Source: Cyanobium gracile PCC 6307 (GTDB lineage Bacteria; Cyanobacteriota; Cyanobacteriia; PCC-6307; Cyanobiaceae). From it: a stretch of DNA of 64,000 bases. Position 1 is the stretch's first letter; every line of letters starts with the position of its first letter. Both the position numbers and the translations under genes were made by a program. Below, piece after piece: positions 7,594-17,134 of the stretch. The stretch spans positions 248,001-312,000 of the forward strand of contig NC_019675.1 of NCBI RefSeq assembly GCF_000316515.1, in the 5' to 3' direction. Under the pieces are notes generated by a model. The model saw only the letters and a program-made list of their open reading frames with translations. It was not told the DNA's origin and did not search any database.

Positions 7594-8847
7594 ATGGAGG
7601 CTCCCGCTGCACCGGCCCATCGGGTGCCCCTGAAGCGCTTCGCCCGCCTCAAGCGCCACCTGCCGGTGCCGCTCACCGTGCTCGTGACGGCCCTGCTGGC
7701 CCTCACCGTGGGGGCGCCCAGCCTTGCCGTCGCCCAGGGCCGCCTGCCGAAGGGGTTTGAGCGCCGCGTGGGGGTCTGGCTCACCAACAGCCCCAGCCCC
7801 CTCTATTACGACGCCAAACGCATTGAGACCGCCGTGGCGCAGCTCGACGCCGCCGGCTTCAACACCCTCTACCCCAACGTCTGGAGCCGCGGCGCCACCT
7901 TCCACCGCAGCCGCTGGGCGCCGCTGGAGCCGGCCCTGGCCCGCTCCAACCCCGGCCTCGACCCCATCTGCCGCTTGACCAAGGCCGCCCATCGCCGCGG
8001 CATGCAGGTGATCCCCTGGTTCGAGTACGGCCTGATGGAGCCGGCCGATGCGGAGGTGGTCCAGCGGAACCCGGAGTGGGTGCTGCGCCGCTCCGACGGC
8101 AGTGCCCTCTACGCCATGCACGGCGCCAACCTCAAGACCTCCCCGCTCAAGGACCTGCGGGTGTGGTTGAACCCGGCCCACCCGGGGGTGCGGGCCCGCT
8201 TCATCGGCCTGATCAAGGAGATCGTCCAACGCTGCGGCGTCGACGGCATCCAGCTCGACGACCACTTCGCCTGGCCGGTGGAGCTGGGCTACGACCCCTA
8301 CACCCGGGCCCTCTACCTGGCGGACACCGGCCGGGAGCCTCCCGCCAACTTCAACGACCGCTACTGGATGAAGTGGCGGCGCCAGCGGCTCACCGCCCTG
8401 CTGCGGGAACTGCGGGGCACGATGCAGGAGGCGGGCGGTTCGCGGCGCACGGTGATCAGCCTGTCGCCGGGGCCCTTCCGCTTCGCCTACAACCACTGGC
8501 TGCAGGACTGGGAGCTCTGGGCCCTGGGCGAGCTGGTCGACGACCTGATCGTCCAGAACTACGCCTATTCGGTGAAGGGCTTCGCCCGCGACCTCGACCA
8601 GCCGGCGCTGGTGAAGGCCCGCCGCTGGGGCATGCCCGTGGAGATCGGCATCCTCTCCGGTTTCGGCGGCCGCACCCCCGACATGGCCATCCTCGAGCAG
8701 AAGGTGCGCCTCTCCGCCGCCCGCGGCCACGGCGTGATCTTCTTCTACTGGGAGGGGCTCTGGGGCCAGCACGCCGGTCCGGAGGGGGCCGCCTTCCGCC
8801 AGGCGGCCTTCCGCCGCCTCAACCGCGAGGTGTTCGGCGGTCGTTAG
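7594..8847 (+). CDS. Exported GHL10-type glycoside hydrolase-like protein
   Basis: 417 aa. A signal peptide or N-terminal anchor (LPVPLTVLVTALLALTVGAPSLAVA) is followed by a TIM-barrel segment of the glycosyl-hydrolase-like 10 family (YngK/UPF0748 type). Visible blocks: RRVGVWLTNSPSPLYY, FNTLYPNVWSRG, VIPWFEYGLM, CGVDGIQLDDHFAWP, VISLSPGPFRFAYN and VIFFYWEGLWG. The Asp pair in QLDDHF is the expected catalytic region. Likely acts on cell-wall or envelope polysaccharide in the periplasm. Starts 11 bp after prs on the same strand, so it may be co-transcribed. Confidence 0.85.
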   Translation: MEAPAAPAHRVPLKRFARLKRHLPVPLTVLVTALLALTVGAPSLAVAQGRLPKGFERRVGVWLTNSPSPLYYDAKRIETAVAQLDAAGFNTLYPNVWSRGATFHRSRWAPLEPALARSNPGLDPICRLTKAAHRRGMQVIPWFEYGLMEPADAEVVQRNPEWVLRRSDGSALYAMHGANLKTSPLKDLRVWLNPAHPGVRARFIGLIKEIVQRCGVDGIQLDDHFAWPVELGYDPYTRALYLADTGREPPANFNDRYWMKWRRQRLTALLRELRGTMQEAGGSRRTVISLSPGPFRFAYNHWLQDWELWALGELVDDLIVQNYAYSVKGFARDLDQPALVKARRWGMPVEIGILSGFGGRTPDMAILEQKVRLSAARGHGVIFFYWEGLWGQHAGPEGAAFRQAAFRRLNREVFGGR

Positions 8848-9001
8848 ACGTCTGACGTTCCAGGAGAAGCATCCGATCTCTCCAAAGACACCCCTGCCCT
8901 AGAAGCCTCAGCAGAACCTGCTCTTGAGGTGAATTCGGAAACCATTCTGTTTGACGACAATCCGGTTGGGGGTCGCACCAAGCTCACAGACGCCTGATGG
9001 G

Positions 9002-11338
9002 TCAAATGAGGGAGTTGCTACGGAGAAGCTCGGTTGCAGACCGTCGATTCAGAGGAGGAGAAAAGATATAGCCTTGCCCCAGCTGACAATGAATGGATTG
9101 CAAAAAGGAGAGCTGACTGGTCGACTCCACGCCTTCGGCGACAACCGTGATTTTCAGATTCAGAGCAAGACTCACGATGGCTTTGACAATTTCACGTTTG
9201 TAAGTATCTGTCTCCAAGGATGTGATGAATGTCCGATCAATCTTTAGGCAGCTGATGGGGAATCGATGGAGGTAGTTCAGCGACGAATAGCGCGTGCCAA
9301 AGTCATCCAAACACACTTGGATCCCCCTGTCCCGAAGCTGCTCCAGAATCAGAGCTGCGAACTCAGCATTGTTGATCAGAACCCCTTCTGTGATTTCAAT
9401 CTTCAGTTTGGAGCCACAGATGCCAGTGTCTTCCAGCACTTGATCAATGCGAGAGATCAGTTCCCCATTGGAGAAGTGTCTTCCTGAGAGGTTGACACTG
9501 ACTTTCAGATGGGAAAGCTCCGGAAACTCCTGTTGCCAAAGCTGCATCTGCTGCACAGCTTGACGCATCACCCAGAGATCAATGTCAGCGATCAGGCCCG
9601 CTTCTTCGGCAACAGGGATAAACTCACCGGGATCAATCATTCCCCTGTCAGGATGCTGCCAGCGTACGAGCGCTTCAAAGCCTAAGATCTGGCGGCTGTC
9701 AAGATTGATGATGGGTTGATAATGCACACGGAATTCATCCCGATCGATCGCCCGTTGTAGGTCACTCTCAAGGTGTAGTTGCTGAACAGCGACCACATGC
9801 ATGGACGAATCAAAAATCTCATAGCCAGCCCGACCTGCCCTTTTGGCGTGATACATGGCAATATCCGCATCCCGCAACATCTGATCAGAAGAGGTATAGC
9901 GTTCGGAGTCGAGAGTGATACCGATGCTGGTGGTGATAAAGATCTCTTGACCGCCCAGCACGATGGGCTGCTTCAGTTGCTGATGAATTCTCAGAGTGAC
10001 ATCAATGGCTTCACTGGGACTCTTGAGATCCTCCAGCAGAATGACAAATTCATCGCCGCCTAATCGGGCAATCGTGTCGCCCCTCCTGACGGAGACCTTT
10101 AGATGATCAGCGACTTTCTGAAGCAGTTGGTCACCGGTGCCATGCCCTAGGCTGTCGTTGACGACCTTGAAGCGATCGAGATCAAGAAACAGAACGGCAA
10201 AGCGATGACTGTTCGCCCAAGAAGACTTATCGTAACGTCGTTTTGCCAATTGCAAGGCATGCTCAAGGCGGTCAATGAACAGGATCCTGTTCGGTAAACC
10301 TGTCAAGGCGTCGTGGAAGGCGTCATGGCGCAGTCTCGCTTCAATGCGCTCTCGTTCGGCAATTTCCCGTTGTGCCTGCTCATACAATCTGGCTTGATGG
10401 ATAGCGATCGCACACTGATCAGAAATGGTTTTGACGATGGCCACTTCATCCTCCGTCCACACACGCGATTGATCGCACTGCTGCAAGCAAATCCCTCCCA
10501 GATAGGTGTTTTGATAGATCAGTGGCATCAACATCGTGGAGCGCACGCCATCAGCCATCGCCTGTTGATGCAGGGCTTCTGGCAGCTGGTCCATCTCGTG
10601 CATCAAGACGGAATGGCTCTGAAGTAAGGATTCCTGATAGTAATTGTAAAGATCAGAACTGAGGCCAAGGATGTCAGAATGTTGCTCTGTACTCCTGTTC
10701 AGATAAGCAATAATTGCCTTGCTGCCTTCTTCGCAGTCAGGTTGAAAAATACAACATCGACTGACTTCAAGAATGTCATGGAGTTGATCCACAGTTGTCT
10801 GCAGCACATTCTGAAGAATCAGTGTTTCACGCATCGCTTGAACGATCTTATTCACCATCGCTTCTCGCTTGGCTTGGCGTTGAATCTGGCTGATGGCCTG
10901 TTGTTGTTGCCTTCGCAGCTCAAATTCCTCCAATGCTCGTGCCACGACCATGGGAAGCCGAAATAGACGATCCTTGAGTACGTAGTCAGTCATGCCCGCC
11001 TTGATGAATTCGACGGCGGCTTCCTCTCCAAGGCTTCCAGTGACAAGAATAAAAGGAATCTCTTGACCAGATTCCTTCAACATATCAAATGCCTGTGCCC
11101 CATTGAAGTGGGCCAAGCTGTAGTCGGAAAGAACAACGTCATAGCGGGCATTTGACAAATAGTGCTCTGCCTCGGCTGAAGACACCGCATTGTCATATCG
11201 AAAGGATATATGATTGGCTTCCAGGGTCAAGACAATGAGTTCAACATCTTCGGGAACATCCTCAACAATCAGGATATTCAAAAGACGATCTGTAATCCCG
11301 TAACCATCCCCTGCTTGGCTCCGTGAGGAGAGATCCAT
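9002..11338 (-). CDS. REC-GAF-GGDEF-EAL cyclic-di-GMP regulator
   Basis: 778 aa. Domains in order: receiver (acidic pair E26-D27, phospho-acceptor Asp72 in VVLSDYSL), helical linker, GAF (~160-325), GGDEF (~335-500) and EAL (~520-775). The diguanylate cyclase signature RLGGDEF is intact, and RRGD five residues upstream fits the inhibitory RxxD site. The EAL domain keeps FEALVRWQHP, DDFGTRYSS and VVAEGVES, so both synthesis and hydrolysis of c-di-GMP look possible. Phosphorylation of the REC domain probably gates output, and the giant kinase at 12.3-17.0 kb is an obvious candidate partner (inference). Confidence 0.93.
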   Translation of the reverse strand: MDLSSRSQAGDGYGITDRLLNILIVEDVPEDVELIVLTLEANHISFRYDNAVSSAEAEHYLSNARYDVVLSDYSLAHFNGAQAFDMLKESGQEIPFILVTGSLGEEAAVEFIKAGMTDYVLKDRLFRLPMVVARALEEFELRRQQQQAISQIQRQAKREAMVNKIVQAMRETLILQNVLQTTVDQLHDILEVSRCCIFQPDCEEGSKAIIAYLNRSTEQHSDILGLSSDLYNYYQESLLQSHSVLMHEMDQLPEALHQQAMADGVRSTMLMPLIYQNTYLGGICLQQCDQSRVWTEDEVAIVKTISDQCAIAIHQARLYEQAQREIAERERIEARLRHDAFHDALTGLPNRILFIDRLEHALQLAKRRYDKSSWANSHRFAVLFLDLDRFKVVNDSLGHGTGDQLLQKVADHLKVSVRRGDTIARLGGDEFVILLEDLKSPSEAIDVTLRIHQQLKQPIVLGGQEIFITTSIGITLDSERYTSSDQMLRDADIAMYHAKRAGRAGYEIFDSSMHVVAVQQLHLESDLQRAIDRDEFRVHYQPIINLDSRQILGFEALVRWQHPDRGMIDPGEFIPVAEEAGLIADIDLWVMRQAVQQMQLWQQEFPELSHLKVSVNLSGRHFSNGELISRIDQVLEDTGICGSKLKIEITEGVLINNAEFAALILEQLRDRGIQVCLDDFGTRYSSLNYLHRFPISCLKIDRTFITSLETDTYKREIVKAIVSLALNLKITVVAEGVESTSQLSFLQSIHCQLGQGYIFSPPLNRRSATELLRSNSLI

Positions 11339-11808
11339 GTCACTTAGATGCTAATGAATTCATGCAGGAATCTCAGGCGCTCTGATAGGTAGCCCTGTTT
11401 CTGGGATCTTGGTTGATCAGCTTGTCAGTCCATGGAAGGATGCAATGACTCCTGTCCTGACGTGCTGCACACCTCATCTCATTCAAAAACCTCCTGTACG
11501 ACCCCTTCTGCCTTTGGAGTGCCTGGCCCAAGGGGCTATGAGCCTTTACGGGGGGGAAGTGGTCTGCTGGGCCCATCAATCGATTGCCCATGCCTGCATG
11601 GACGAGGGGATCATGTATCCGAGTGAGGCATTCGCATACCCATTGGGGATTGATCGTGAAGACCCGGAGACGTCATGGTAATGCATGCAGCCAAACATCG
11701 ACTATAACGGTTGTCCTGCCGCCGAGCTCTTGCCCCTGTTTCGGGCAGGGACCTACGTTTTGGTGAACTGGTCCGACAAGCGATACGGCTCAGTGGGCGT
11801 GATGGATC
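11339..11808. other. Intergenic region without a recognisable gene
   Basis: 470 bp between the EAL protein and the response regulator. Short frames exist on both strands, but none has a family signature, a convincing ribosome-binding site or a signal peptide. It probably carries the promoter of the EAL gene and the 3' region of the regulator gene. Confidence 0.5.
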
Positions 11809-12309
11809 TCACATGGTTTGAGCTACTTGGTTTAGCATCATCCAGTAACAACCAACCTGCCGAGAGACGTCCATAAACTGGTTGAAACCAAGTGGTTTAA
11901 CGACATAGCTGTTGACACCAAGCTGATAGCAAGCTTTGAGGTCCTGATTTTCAGATGAAGAGGTCATCACAACAACGATCAAGTCACGAGTTCTTGGTTC
12001 GTTGCGGATTCTTTCCAGGACTGTAATACCATCAATCTTGGGAAGCTTAAGATCAAGTAGCGTGAGTCGTGGAAGATCTCTTGCCGGAAGCCCTGAAGAG
12101 GAGAGTTCATGCAGGTAATTCAGAGCTTGTTCTCCATCGGTAACGACATCAATCTGGTTCACGACCTTATGGTTTTCCAAGGCCAGTTTGATCAACTCGA
12201 CATCGTTGGGGTCGTCTTCCACTAGCAGTATTTTGGCGGGATCGATCCTTTCAAATTGCATGTTCAGAACCAGACTTTTCATGAAGCCTATCTTGTCATG
12301 GCCATCCAC
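11809..12309 (-). CDS. Single-domain response regulator, Rcp1-like
   Basis: 166 aa, essentially one receiver domain: KILLVEDDPNDVELI (acid residues 31-33), Asp86 in LTLLDLKLPKIDG, Thr in VVVMTSSSE and Lys in SYVVKPLGFNQF. This matches the Rcp1/CheY-like regulators paired with cyanobacterial PAS/GAF kinases. Its ATG lies 14 bp inside the kinase gene, so the two are translationally coupled; later starts at Met10 or Met17 are possible. It has no output domain and probably acts by protein contact or phosphotransfer. Confidence 0.92.
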   Translation of the reverse strand: MDGHDKIGFMKSLVLNMQFERIDPAKILLVEDDPNDVELIKLALENHKVVNQIDVVTDGEQALNYLHELSSSGLPARDLPRLTLLDLKLPKIDGITVLERIRNEPRTRDLIVVVMTSSSENQDLKACYQLGVNSYVVKPLGFNQFMDVSRQVGCYWMMLNQVAQTM

Positions 12310-15300
12310 CAGTCGGATAGGGATCCTCTGACGATCGGGTGATCTCTTCTGAAGGGTTCTTCAGTGTGAAGTAGAAGCAGGCACCATGGTCGGGCTGGCC
12401 CTCGGCCCAGATGGTTCCGCCATGGCGATGGATGATCCGTTGGACGATGGTCAGCCCAATCCCAGTTCCCTCAAACTCAGACTGAGAGTGCAGCCGTTGG
12501 AAGGCTCCAAATAATTTGTCTGCATATTGCATCTGAAACCCGACCCCGTTATCCCGTATAAATATCGTGTGATCCGGCAGGGTACCAATCTGAACTTCCG
12601 GACTCACCAGGTGGGTGCTGAATTTGACTGAATTGCTGATCAGGTTGCTGAATACCTGTTGCAAAAGGATGGCATCCCCTTGCACGATTGGCAATGGACC
12701 GATCGCAAAGGCCACGTTGTGGGCACGCTGTGAATGCTCCTGGGTCAGCGCGATGGCCTGGTCCACCAAGACTCGCAGGTCCACGGGTTGGTACTCCATC
12801 GGTTTGCGACCCATGCGAGAGAGGGACAGCAAACCGTCAATCAACTGGCCCATCTTCTGACTACTGGCCTCAACAACCTGCAGATAGTGCGCGACTTTGA
12901 GGTCGTCGAGAGCCCGTGATCCCTCCAGCCTCTGCTTCAGGGCATTGACGAATCCATTGATATGCCGAAGGGGCGCCCTCAGGTCATGAGATACAGAATA
13001 GGAAAAAGACTCGAGCTCCCGGTTACTCGCTTCCAACTCAAGTGTACGCTGTCTTAACTCGGCTGTACGCTGCTCTACAAGTGTTTCGAGATTTCGGTTG
13101 AGTTGCTCTAATTTGCATGTTGCCTGAGCCCGTTCCAATTCGGCGGCCGCGCGACAGGCAAACACATGAAGCAGCATCTCTGCATGCGTCGGATCCTGAA
13201 GCGGACCCTTGTCGAGGATGCAAAGACTTCCGATCACCTGACCGCTGGAACCAAGCAGCGCAATCCCCAGGTAGCTCTCCGCCTGCATCTCAGTGAGGTC
13301 AGTGTCCTCCGGGAAGTGTTGTTGCACAGCACTGGACACATGAAATGTCTTCTCTCTCAATGTGTAGATGCAGGGAGTCTTCGCGGGGTGGTAACGAACG
13401 GCAGGCTGCAGCGACCCGTTCGCCCAGAACGCCAGACTATGTAATTCACTGTTCACAAGTTCAGTGACAAGCGCATAGGAGACATTCAGTGCCTTCGCGA
13501 TATGACTCACGAGTGTTGGAAAAAAATCCTGCCCCGTCACGGCAGCGGTGGCTTCCACCAGACTCTGGAGTTGCTGCTCTGCGGCCTTGCGTTCAGTGAT
13601 GTCCTGACCGAGCCCAAGCCGGCGTCCATCAGAAAGGCGTATGTGGGCCCATGTTGTATCCACCACTCGACCATTGCGGACTAAAGTCTTGAAATCTCTC
13701 CAGCTTGAATCAGCGACCATCATATGTTCAGCAACCTGACGATAGTCTTCCGGATTTGGATAGCACGCACGCAGCCCATCGATGGTTTTGTATTCTTCCA
13801 TGCTCCATCCCGTCAAGGTCTCCATTCCACGATTCACCATCAGGACTTCATCATTGCTTGAGTAGAGCATCACCATCGCCGGGAGGTGATCAATGATGGT
13901 CTGCAACAGTTCTTTCTGCCGCTGCAGCTGCTCCTGCTGGTGTCGTCGATCAGTAATATCCTGTGCAAAGGAGAGCACTGATTGAAGGTTGCCCGAGCTA
14001 TCAAATAGCGCTGATGAGTGCCACTCACAGCTGATGATGATCCCGTCTTTCCTGTAGTTGCGATTCTCGAAACGGCAGCTCTTGGTGAGTCCTTTTCTCA
14101 GAGCCGTCATTTCTTCCGCGACCCAGGCGGCATCTTCTTCATGGACAAATTGCCAGCGAGGAATGTCCATACTTTGAACTTCGGCCTCACTCCAGCCAAA
14201 GATGAGCTCCGCCTGCTTAGACCATCGCCTGACTCTGCCATTTCGATCCCACTCAATGATGCCTAAGAGTGATGTATCAAAGTGGTTGTCCAGGGCTTTC
14301 ATGGATATGCTGAGTTCCTCTTCGATTCGTCTGCGATCGGAAATATCCCTTGCCACAATGATGACGCTGTCTTCGGTCATCGGCGAAACACTTGCCGTGT
14401 GCCAGACTTCTTGTCCTTCAATCTCTAGCGAGTAGTCAATATGGATGGTCCTTTGGGCGGCCAAGGCCGCCTGAATCCCTTCAAGGACCCTGTCTGCCTG
14501 TGCCTTTGGAATGCTTTCATGGAGCGTCTTACCCAGTAACTCTTCTGCGGGTCTGTAGAGAACTGCATTGGTCGGGGCGACTTTCAAGCAGCGTCCTTCT
14601 CGGTCTCTGACCGCCACTCCATCGGTCATGGCCGCAAAGAGTGCTCGGAATTCAGCTTCCGAGTTCTGAAGCGACTGTTCCGTATCCTTCCTTTGGATGG
14701 CTGTTGCCAGAATGTTGGCGACTGCCTGCAGGAAGTTGACATCATCCTTGGAGAATATTCGCCGCTTTCGGGAGTGAGCAGCAAGGATGCCGAAGGGTTG
14801 ACTCTTGCCATGGATGACCACGCTCAGGCCGCTCTGCACCAGATGCTCCCGCTGCAGGCTCGATGCGTTGAAGCGAAGATCTGCTTCCAGATCCTCCACG
14901 ATCACCGTTTGATTCTTCAGCAGGGAGTACCCACTCTGGGTGCAGGGATCAAGGCTCATCATCACCTGACCCACCAGATCCGGCCGCCACCCAAAACCCG
15001 CCTTGAGCCTGAGATCTGTCCCGTTTGGCAGTTGTTCGAGAATCATGCCGTAGTCGAGGTCAAGGCTTTCAGCCACCAATGACACGGCTCTGTCCATGAC
15101 CACGGCCAGATTCGTTTCTGCGACCGCCAGTTGTCCAAGCTGAGCCACAGCATCCTGCTGTCGTGCGTGGATCAGAAGTGATTCTTGAAAGAACTTCCTT
15201 TCGGTGATGTCCCGGGAGACTCCTACCAGCTCAACCGCCTTGCCTTCACGATCGAAGACGGGGGTTTTGATCGTATGAAAGTAGCGAATGGTTCCATCGG

Positions 15301-16969
15301 CCCGTTGGTGGGGCTCCTCAAGTCGTTCGATCGTTTGTCCAGTCTGGAACACTTCCAGGTCGTCCCGTCGATACTGGTTTGTATTCTCTGGATTTAATGA
15401 AACGTCCTTCAGTCCCTTCAGATTCTCCGAGGCCATGCCGAAATAATGGCAGGTTGCCTGATTGGCATACATCACTCTTGAATGACTGTCTTTACAGAAC
15501 ACCATGTCCTGGACTGAATCGAGAATCTGCTCCTGGCGATGCACGCTCTCCTGGAGTGCCAGTTCGGAGTCCTTCCGGTCGGTGATGTCAACCACCACAC
15601 CGTCCCAGAATACGTCGCCATTTGGTTGGCGCTGCGGGGTCGACTTTGCCTCCAGCCATTTATAGGTACCTTCCGGGGTCGCCAATCGCAGCTGTTGTTT
15701 CCAGGGTCGCAATGTCCGGGCGGAATCCGCGATTGAGTTCTGCATGGCGGACACATCGTCGGGATGGACTCGCCCCCAGACCGCAGCAACGTCTTCGAGA
15801 CATGTCTGCAGAGGCATGCCGAAAATATCCTTGGCATTCTCGCTGAGGTGGGAAAAATACTCTCGACCGTCTGGCTCACGAACATACCTGTAGACAATGG
15901 CCGGCACGTTGTCGTTCAGTTGCTCCAGTTGACGCAACTTCTCCCGTAATCGTGTCTCCAGCTGTTTGCGGTCGGTGATGTCCAGCAGCGTTCCAACAAA
16001 ACTGACTGGCCGGCGAGCTATCCCCTGTCCCTCGAATTCGGCCCTGCCATTGGCCAACACCCAGCGTTCCGAGCCGTCATTCCAACGGAGCCGATAGTCA
16101 ATTTCGTAGATTCCGTCGGAGTCAGGCTTCATGGCCTCCTCCACAGCCGTTGCGACCCGGTCCCGATCCTCCGGATGCACCCGCTCTAGCACTTTGCCCA
16201 TCGGAAGAGGACGAGCGTCCTGCGGTTCCCCACAGATCTCTCGCATCCGCTTGTCCATCTCGACATGATTGGTGTCGATCTGGATCCGCCAGGCTCCCAG
16301 CCGCCCGACCTGCATGGCCGAGCGTGCCCATCCTTCCCTTTCCCGCAGCTCCGCTTCGACTTTTTTTCGATCGCTGATATCGGTGATCACGCCAATGAGC
16401 TGCCGCTCTGAGAGGACACTGTCCTGTGACAGTTTTCCCCACATGGCCACCCAGCGCATGTCCACCCCGGGCCGGCAGAGGCGACATTCGATGGCCAAGG
16501 CTTCGCCGCCTTCCTGGGTTCTGGTCACGGCTTGATGGAACCGATCGCGGTCGTCGGAATGGATCAGCGTCAGCAGCGTGTCTTGATCGCCCGGCAGCCC
16601 TTCCGCCGGCAGCCCCAGAATCGATCCAGCCCGCTCCGACCACTCCAGTCTGCCCGTGGTCAGGTCTTGAGCCCAGGTGCCCATCTGTGAGGCCTCCAAG
16701 GCCAGTTGCAGGCGCAATCTCTCGGCCTGGAGGGTCGCCTCAGCCCGTGCCCGCTCGTCGATGTCGGTGTGCATGCCGATTACCAGAAGCGGCTGCCCTT
16801 GGGGGCTCCAACCCACGCCATCGGCGTGAACCCGCCGAGCCCATGACTCCAGATCGGTGCCGACCAGGTGTTCCGCGTTTCCCTGCGTGGCCGTTCTCCG
16901 TCGGGAAACGGTGATCTGCTCGGTCTGAATCCTGCCGTCCGACACACCATGGCCGTTGCCAGCGAGCAT
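12296..16969 (-). CDS. Giant multi-PAS/GAF sensor histidine kinase
   Basis: 1557 aa. Order: a partial PAS at the very N-terminus (~1-78), four full PAS domains (most ending DITDRK or similar), a GAF (~610-770), three more PAS, a second GAF (~1170-1320), a coiled coil, HisKA (SYSVSHDLRAPLRHING) and HATPase (NLISNSVKFS, DNGVGF, GTGIGLTIV). No transmembrane segment is seen, so it is a cytoplasmic sensor. The first PAS lacks its N-terminal half, so the annotated start may mark a 5' truncation. It overlaps the downstream response regulator. No GAF cysteine in a bilin-type context is obvious, so a phytochrome role is not supported. Confidence 0.92.
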   Translation of the reverse strand: MLAGNGHGVSDGRIQTEQITVSRRRTATQGNAEHLVGTDLESWARRVHADGVGWSPQGQPLLVIGMHTDIDERARAEATLQAERLRLQLALEASQMGTWAQDLTTGRLEWSERAGSILGLPAEGLPGDQDTLLTLIHSDDRDRFHQAVTRTQEGGEALAIECRLCRPGVDMRWVAMWGKLSQDSVLSERQLIGVITDISDRKKVEAELREREGWARSAMQVGRLGAWRIQIDTNHVEMDKRMREICGEPQDARPLPMGKVLERVHPEDRDRVATAVEEAMKPDSDGIYEIDYRLRWNDGSERWVLANGRAEFEGQGIARRPVSFVGTLLDITDRKQLETRLREKLRQLEQLNDNVPAIVYRYVREPDGREYFSHLSENAKDIFGMPLQTCLEDVAAVWGRVHPDDVSAMQNSIADSARTLRPWKQQLRLATPEGTYKWLEAKSTPQRQPNGDVFWDGVVVDITDRKDSELALQESVHRQEQILDSVQDMVFCKDSHSRVMYANQATCHYFGMASENLKGLKDVSLNPENTNQYRRDDLEVFQTGQTIERLEEPHQRADGTIRYFHTIKTPVFDREGKAVELVGVSRDITERKFFQESLLIHARQQDAVAQLGQLAVAETNLAVVMDRAVSLVAESLDLDYGMILEQLPNGTDLRLKAGFGWRPDLVGQVMMSLDPCTQSGYSLLKNQTVIVEDLEADLRFNASSLQREHLVQSGLSVVIHGKSQPFGILAAHSRKRRIFSKDDVNFLQAVANILATAIQRKDTEQSLQNSEAEFRALFAAMTDGVAVRDREGRCLKVAPTNAVLYRPAEELLGKTLHESIPKAQADRVLEGIQAALAAQRTIHIDYSLEIEGQEVWHTASVSPMTEDSVIIVARDISDRRRIEEELSISMKALDNHFDTSLLGIIEWDRNGRVRRWSKQAELIFGWSEAEVQSMDIPRWQFVHEEDAAWVAEEMTALRKGLTKSCRFENRNYRKDGIIISCEWHSSALFDSSGNLQSVLSFAQDITDRRHQQEQLQRQKELLQTIIDHLPAMVMLYSSNDEVLMVNRGMETLTGWSMEEYKTIDGLRACYPNPEDYRQVAEHMMVADSSWRDFKTLVRNGRVVDTTWAHIRLSDGRRLGLGQDITERKAAEQQLQSLVEATAAVTGQDFFPTLVSHIAKALNVSYALVTELVNSELHSLAFWANGSLQPAVRYHPAKTPCIYTLREKTFHVSSAVQQHFPEDTDLTEMQAESYLGIALLGSSGQVIGSLCILDKGPLQDPTHAEMLLHVFACRAAAELERAQATCKLEQLNRNLETLVEQRTAELRQRTLELEASNRELESFSYSVSHDLRAPLRHINGFVNALKQRLEGSRALDDLKVAHYLQVVEASSQKMGQLIDGLLSLSRMGRKPMEYQPVDLRVLVDQAIALTQEHSQRAHNVAFAIGPLPIVQGDAILLQQVFSNLISNSVKFSTHLVSPEVQIGTLPDHTIFIRDNGVGFQMQYADKLFGAFQRLHSQSEFEGTGIGLTIVQRIIHRHGGTIWAEGQPDHGACFYFTLKNPSEEITRSSEDPYPTGGWP

Positions 16970-17134
16970 TGCTGTTGTCGCTTGCCTTCTTCACGTTCTG
17001 CCCGTTTGCCAGACCCGCAAGCCTTTGCCGTGCTCTTCATGGGGAACAGGCAGTCTTGGCTGATTCTATCAAGAAAATGAAGATCGCTCGCTTCGCGCCT
17101 GTCCGCCCAGCACCCGCCGGTGCGTCCAAGGCTT

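Noticed and set aside
7099-8772. 557-aa open frame on the minus strand
   Set aside because: Spans prs and the GHL10 gene in antisense; composition is that of a shadow frame.
11409-11681. Possible 90-aa gene between the EAL protein and response regulator
   Set aside because: No motif, no signal peptide, competing frames on both strands.
17105-17125. GCACC/GGTGC hairpin as terminator of pepN
   Set aside because: Short stem and no T-run on either strand.
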